NCBI RefSeq assembly: GCF_014495685.1
Contig: NZ_JACTVI010000001.1
Coordinates: forward strand, 128,023-192,022
Length of the DNA: 64,000 nucleotides
DNA from: Streptomyces sp. TRM68367
GTDB lineage: Bacteria > Actinomycetota > Actinomycetes > Streptomycetales > Streptomycetaceae
Direction: 5' to 3'
Shown here piece by piece: positions 62,679 to 64,000 of the stretch. Below the pieces are notes generated by a model. That model was not told the origin of the DNA, searched no databases, and saw only the letters and a list, made by a program, of their open reading frames with translations. A program made the translations under genes and the position numbers. How positions within the stretch are numbered: the stretch's first letter is position 1; every line of letters begins with the position of its first letter.

Positions 62679-63409
62679 GTGGCCCGGCCTTCCGTCTCGG
62701 GCGCCGGCGGCAGGTGCACGGTGTTCACACGCCGCCCGTCCAGCAGGGAGACCGTGCGGTCGGCGAGGGCCGCGGTGTCCGCGTCGTGCGTGGCGAGGAC
62801 GACCGTGATGCCGTGCGATCGGGCCGCTGTCGTGAGCGTGCGCAGGACGTGGGCGCGGTCGGCGCGGTGCAGGGGAGCGGTCGGCTCGTCGGCGAAGAGC
62901 ACCGACGGCGCGGGGGCGAGGGCGCGGGCGATGCACGCGCGCTGCCGCTCGGCCCGGACCAGTTCGTGCGGGCGCCTGCGGGCCTTGTCGCCGATGTCGA
63001 GGCGCTCCAGCCACTCCAGCGCGGCGGTCTTGGCGCGCCGCCGGCTGGTGCCGCGCAGCATGAGAGGGAGTGCGGCGTTCTCCCAGACGTTCAGCTCCGG
63101 GAGCAGTACGGGCGCCGGGTCGATCCAGCCGAAGCGGTCCCGGCGCAGGCGTTCCCGGCCCAGCGGGCCCATCGTGTGCACGGGCACGCTGTTGAACCAG
63201 ACCTCGCCGCGCCGCACCGGGACCAGGCCGGACAGGCACTGCAGCAGGGTGGTCTTGCCGCTGCCGCGCGGGCCGCCGACGGCGAGGATCTCGCCCTCCC
63301 GGACGCCCAGCGAGACGCCGCTGAGTGCGGGCGAGCCGTCGTTGTGGGTGAAGTGCAGGGCGCGTGCCCAGAGCACGTCGTTGTCCGGCGGGGCCACCAT
63401 GGCGTACAC
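62660..63409 (-). CDS. ABC exporter ATP-binding protein with degenerate signature
   Basis: 249 residues, MacB/LolD-like size. Walker A GPRGSGKTT (about 47-55), Walker B SVLFADEPTAP (about 171), H-loop VVLATHDADTAALADRT. The signature motif, normally LSGGERQR, reads LVRAERQRACIARALAP here: the Ser-Gly-Gly is lost, which should weaken ATP hydrolysis. The start is either ATG 63409 or ATG 63400 (MVAPPDNDVL); no strong ribosome-binding site is visible. Confidence 0.85.
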   Translation of the reverse strand: MYAMVAPPDNDVLWARALHFTHNDGSPALSGVSLGVREGEILAVGGPRGSGKTTLLQCLSGLVPVRRGEVWFNSVPVHTMGPLGRERLRRDRFGWIDPAPVLLPELNVWENAALPLMLRGTSRRRAKTAALEWLERLDIGDKARRRPHELVRAERQRACIARALAPAPSVLFADEPTAPLHRADRAHVLRTLTTAARSHGITVVLATHDADTAALADRTVSLLDGRRVNTVHLPPAPETEGRATCSLSV

Positions 63410-64000
63410 CTCGGTTCAGATCGAAAAATGCCGTGCGCGGTTCGGGAAATCCCCCGTGCGGGGGAACGAAGGCAGGGCCGATCGGTTACAGGCACGCTAG
63501 GCAGGCCGCCACGGGAGCCCGGACAGCACGCGGCCCCGGACGCCCGTTTCTCACTCGAACGGACGGCACCGGGGCCGGTGTTGATGATCCAGCCGGAAGA
63601 TCACAGGGAGGGCCGCACGCCGCGGAACCCGTGCCGGGCCGCATGCCGCGCAGCCGGCGCCGGGGCGTGCGTCGCTGAGCCCGTGCTGGGGCGTGCGTCG
63701 CTGGCCCGTGCTGGGCTGTGGGCCGTTGGGCTCGTGCCGGGGGGCGCCACCGATCCCGCGCTGGGTGGTGTGCCGGGTAGCTCTGCCGGGGCGCGCAGTC
63801 CGCTGCCGAGCCCGTGCCGGGCCGCAGGCCGCTCGACTCGCGCCGGGCCGCAGGCCGTCGGACTCGCGCCCGGGTCTGCGTCGCCCAGCCCTGCCGGGAC
63901 GGGCGCCGCTCAGCTGTCAGCGGGACGCGCGCCGTCGACCCCTCACCGGGCGCGAGGCGGTGTCGGTGTTGGCGTACGGCTGGTGCGTCGCCGATCCCTC
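63410..64000. repeat. Gene-free end of window with GC-rich degenerate repeats
   Basis: 63410-63600 holds the leader of the ABC operon. From about 63640 to the end the sequence is made of loose repeats of words such as GGGGCGTGCGTCGCTG, CCCGTGCTGGG and CGCGCCGGGCCGCAGGCCG (two clear copies about 26 bases apart near 63815 and 63841). No coding frame is credible. It resembles in style the tract at 1141-1395. Confidence 0.65.

Overview
The window is high-GC DNA (roughly 70% or more by eye) with strong G/C third-position bias, GTG starts, few T-tracts behind hairpins, and gene content and order matching the Streptomyces core chromosome. From memory it follows the S. coelicolor block of about SCO5564 to SCO5650 (recG, rsmD, coaD, rpmF, rnc, mutM, smc, glcP, ftsY, nsdA, amtB-glnK-glnD, ffh, rpsP-trmD-rplS, sipWXYZ, dprA, whiG, rpsB-tsf-pyrH-frr-cdsA, rlmN). 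I therefore call it a Streptomyces chromosome. No species can be fixed from the sequence alone.

Layout. 1-2.3 kb: the 3' end of a DAK2/FakA-like gene, a degenerate repeat tract, a frameshifted TPR-gene remnant and a 24-bp triple repeat. 2.3-6.7 kb: recG (interrupted by an intein), rsmD, coaD. 6.8-10.7 kb: a DivIVA-like coiled-coil gene, then DUF177-rpmF-rnc-mutM. 10.7-13.4 kb: an HxlR regulator with a palindromic operator, a CAP-domain protein, acylphosphatase and a small coiled-coil protein. 13.6-22.2 kb: smc, the glucose permease glcP, an LLM flavin oxidoreductase, a decayed NCS1 permease, ftsY. 22.2-31.1 kb: a prim-pol-like protein, nsdA, the GlnR-controlled nitrogen operon amtB-glnK-glnD, and ffh. 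31.2-33.3 kb: a methyltransferase and a SprT-like protein. 33.9-45.7 kb: the rpsP-khpA-rimM-trmD-rplS operon, four tandem signal peptidase genes, a frameshifted NUDIX gene, DUF2469, yraN-yifB-dprA, and the sporulation sigma factor whiG. 45.7-52.2 kb: a TetR regulator, a frameshifted M23 peptidase gene, rpsB-tsf-pyrH-frr-cdsA. 52.3-58.1 kb: SRPBCC protein, rlmN, then a TPP riboswitch in front of a thiamine-type ABC importer. 58.1-64 kb: a truncated MDMPI-fold gene, a sortase-substrate surface protein, LOG-family and VOC proteins, an FtsX-like ABC exporter pair, and a terminal repeat tract.

Functionally the window is housekeeping: ribosome and tRNA maturation, SRP targeting (ffh, ftsY) with signal peptidases, chromosome maintenance (smc, recG, mutM, dprA), nitrogen sensing, and developmental regulators (nsdA, whiG).

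The most unusual item is a 338-residue intein inside the Walker A motif of RecG. It has the residue pattern of a class 3 intein (Ala1, then Trp-Cys-Thr) and an altered first LAGLIDADG motif. A second theme is that dispersed GC-rich repeats seem to have been inserted in frame into coding sequences (smc hinge, the thiamine-binding lipoprotein, an ABC permease) as well as between genes. Five genes are frameshifted or truncated: TPR, NCS1 permease, NUDIX, M23 and MDMPI.
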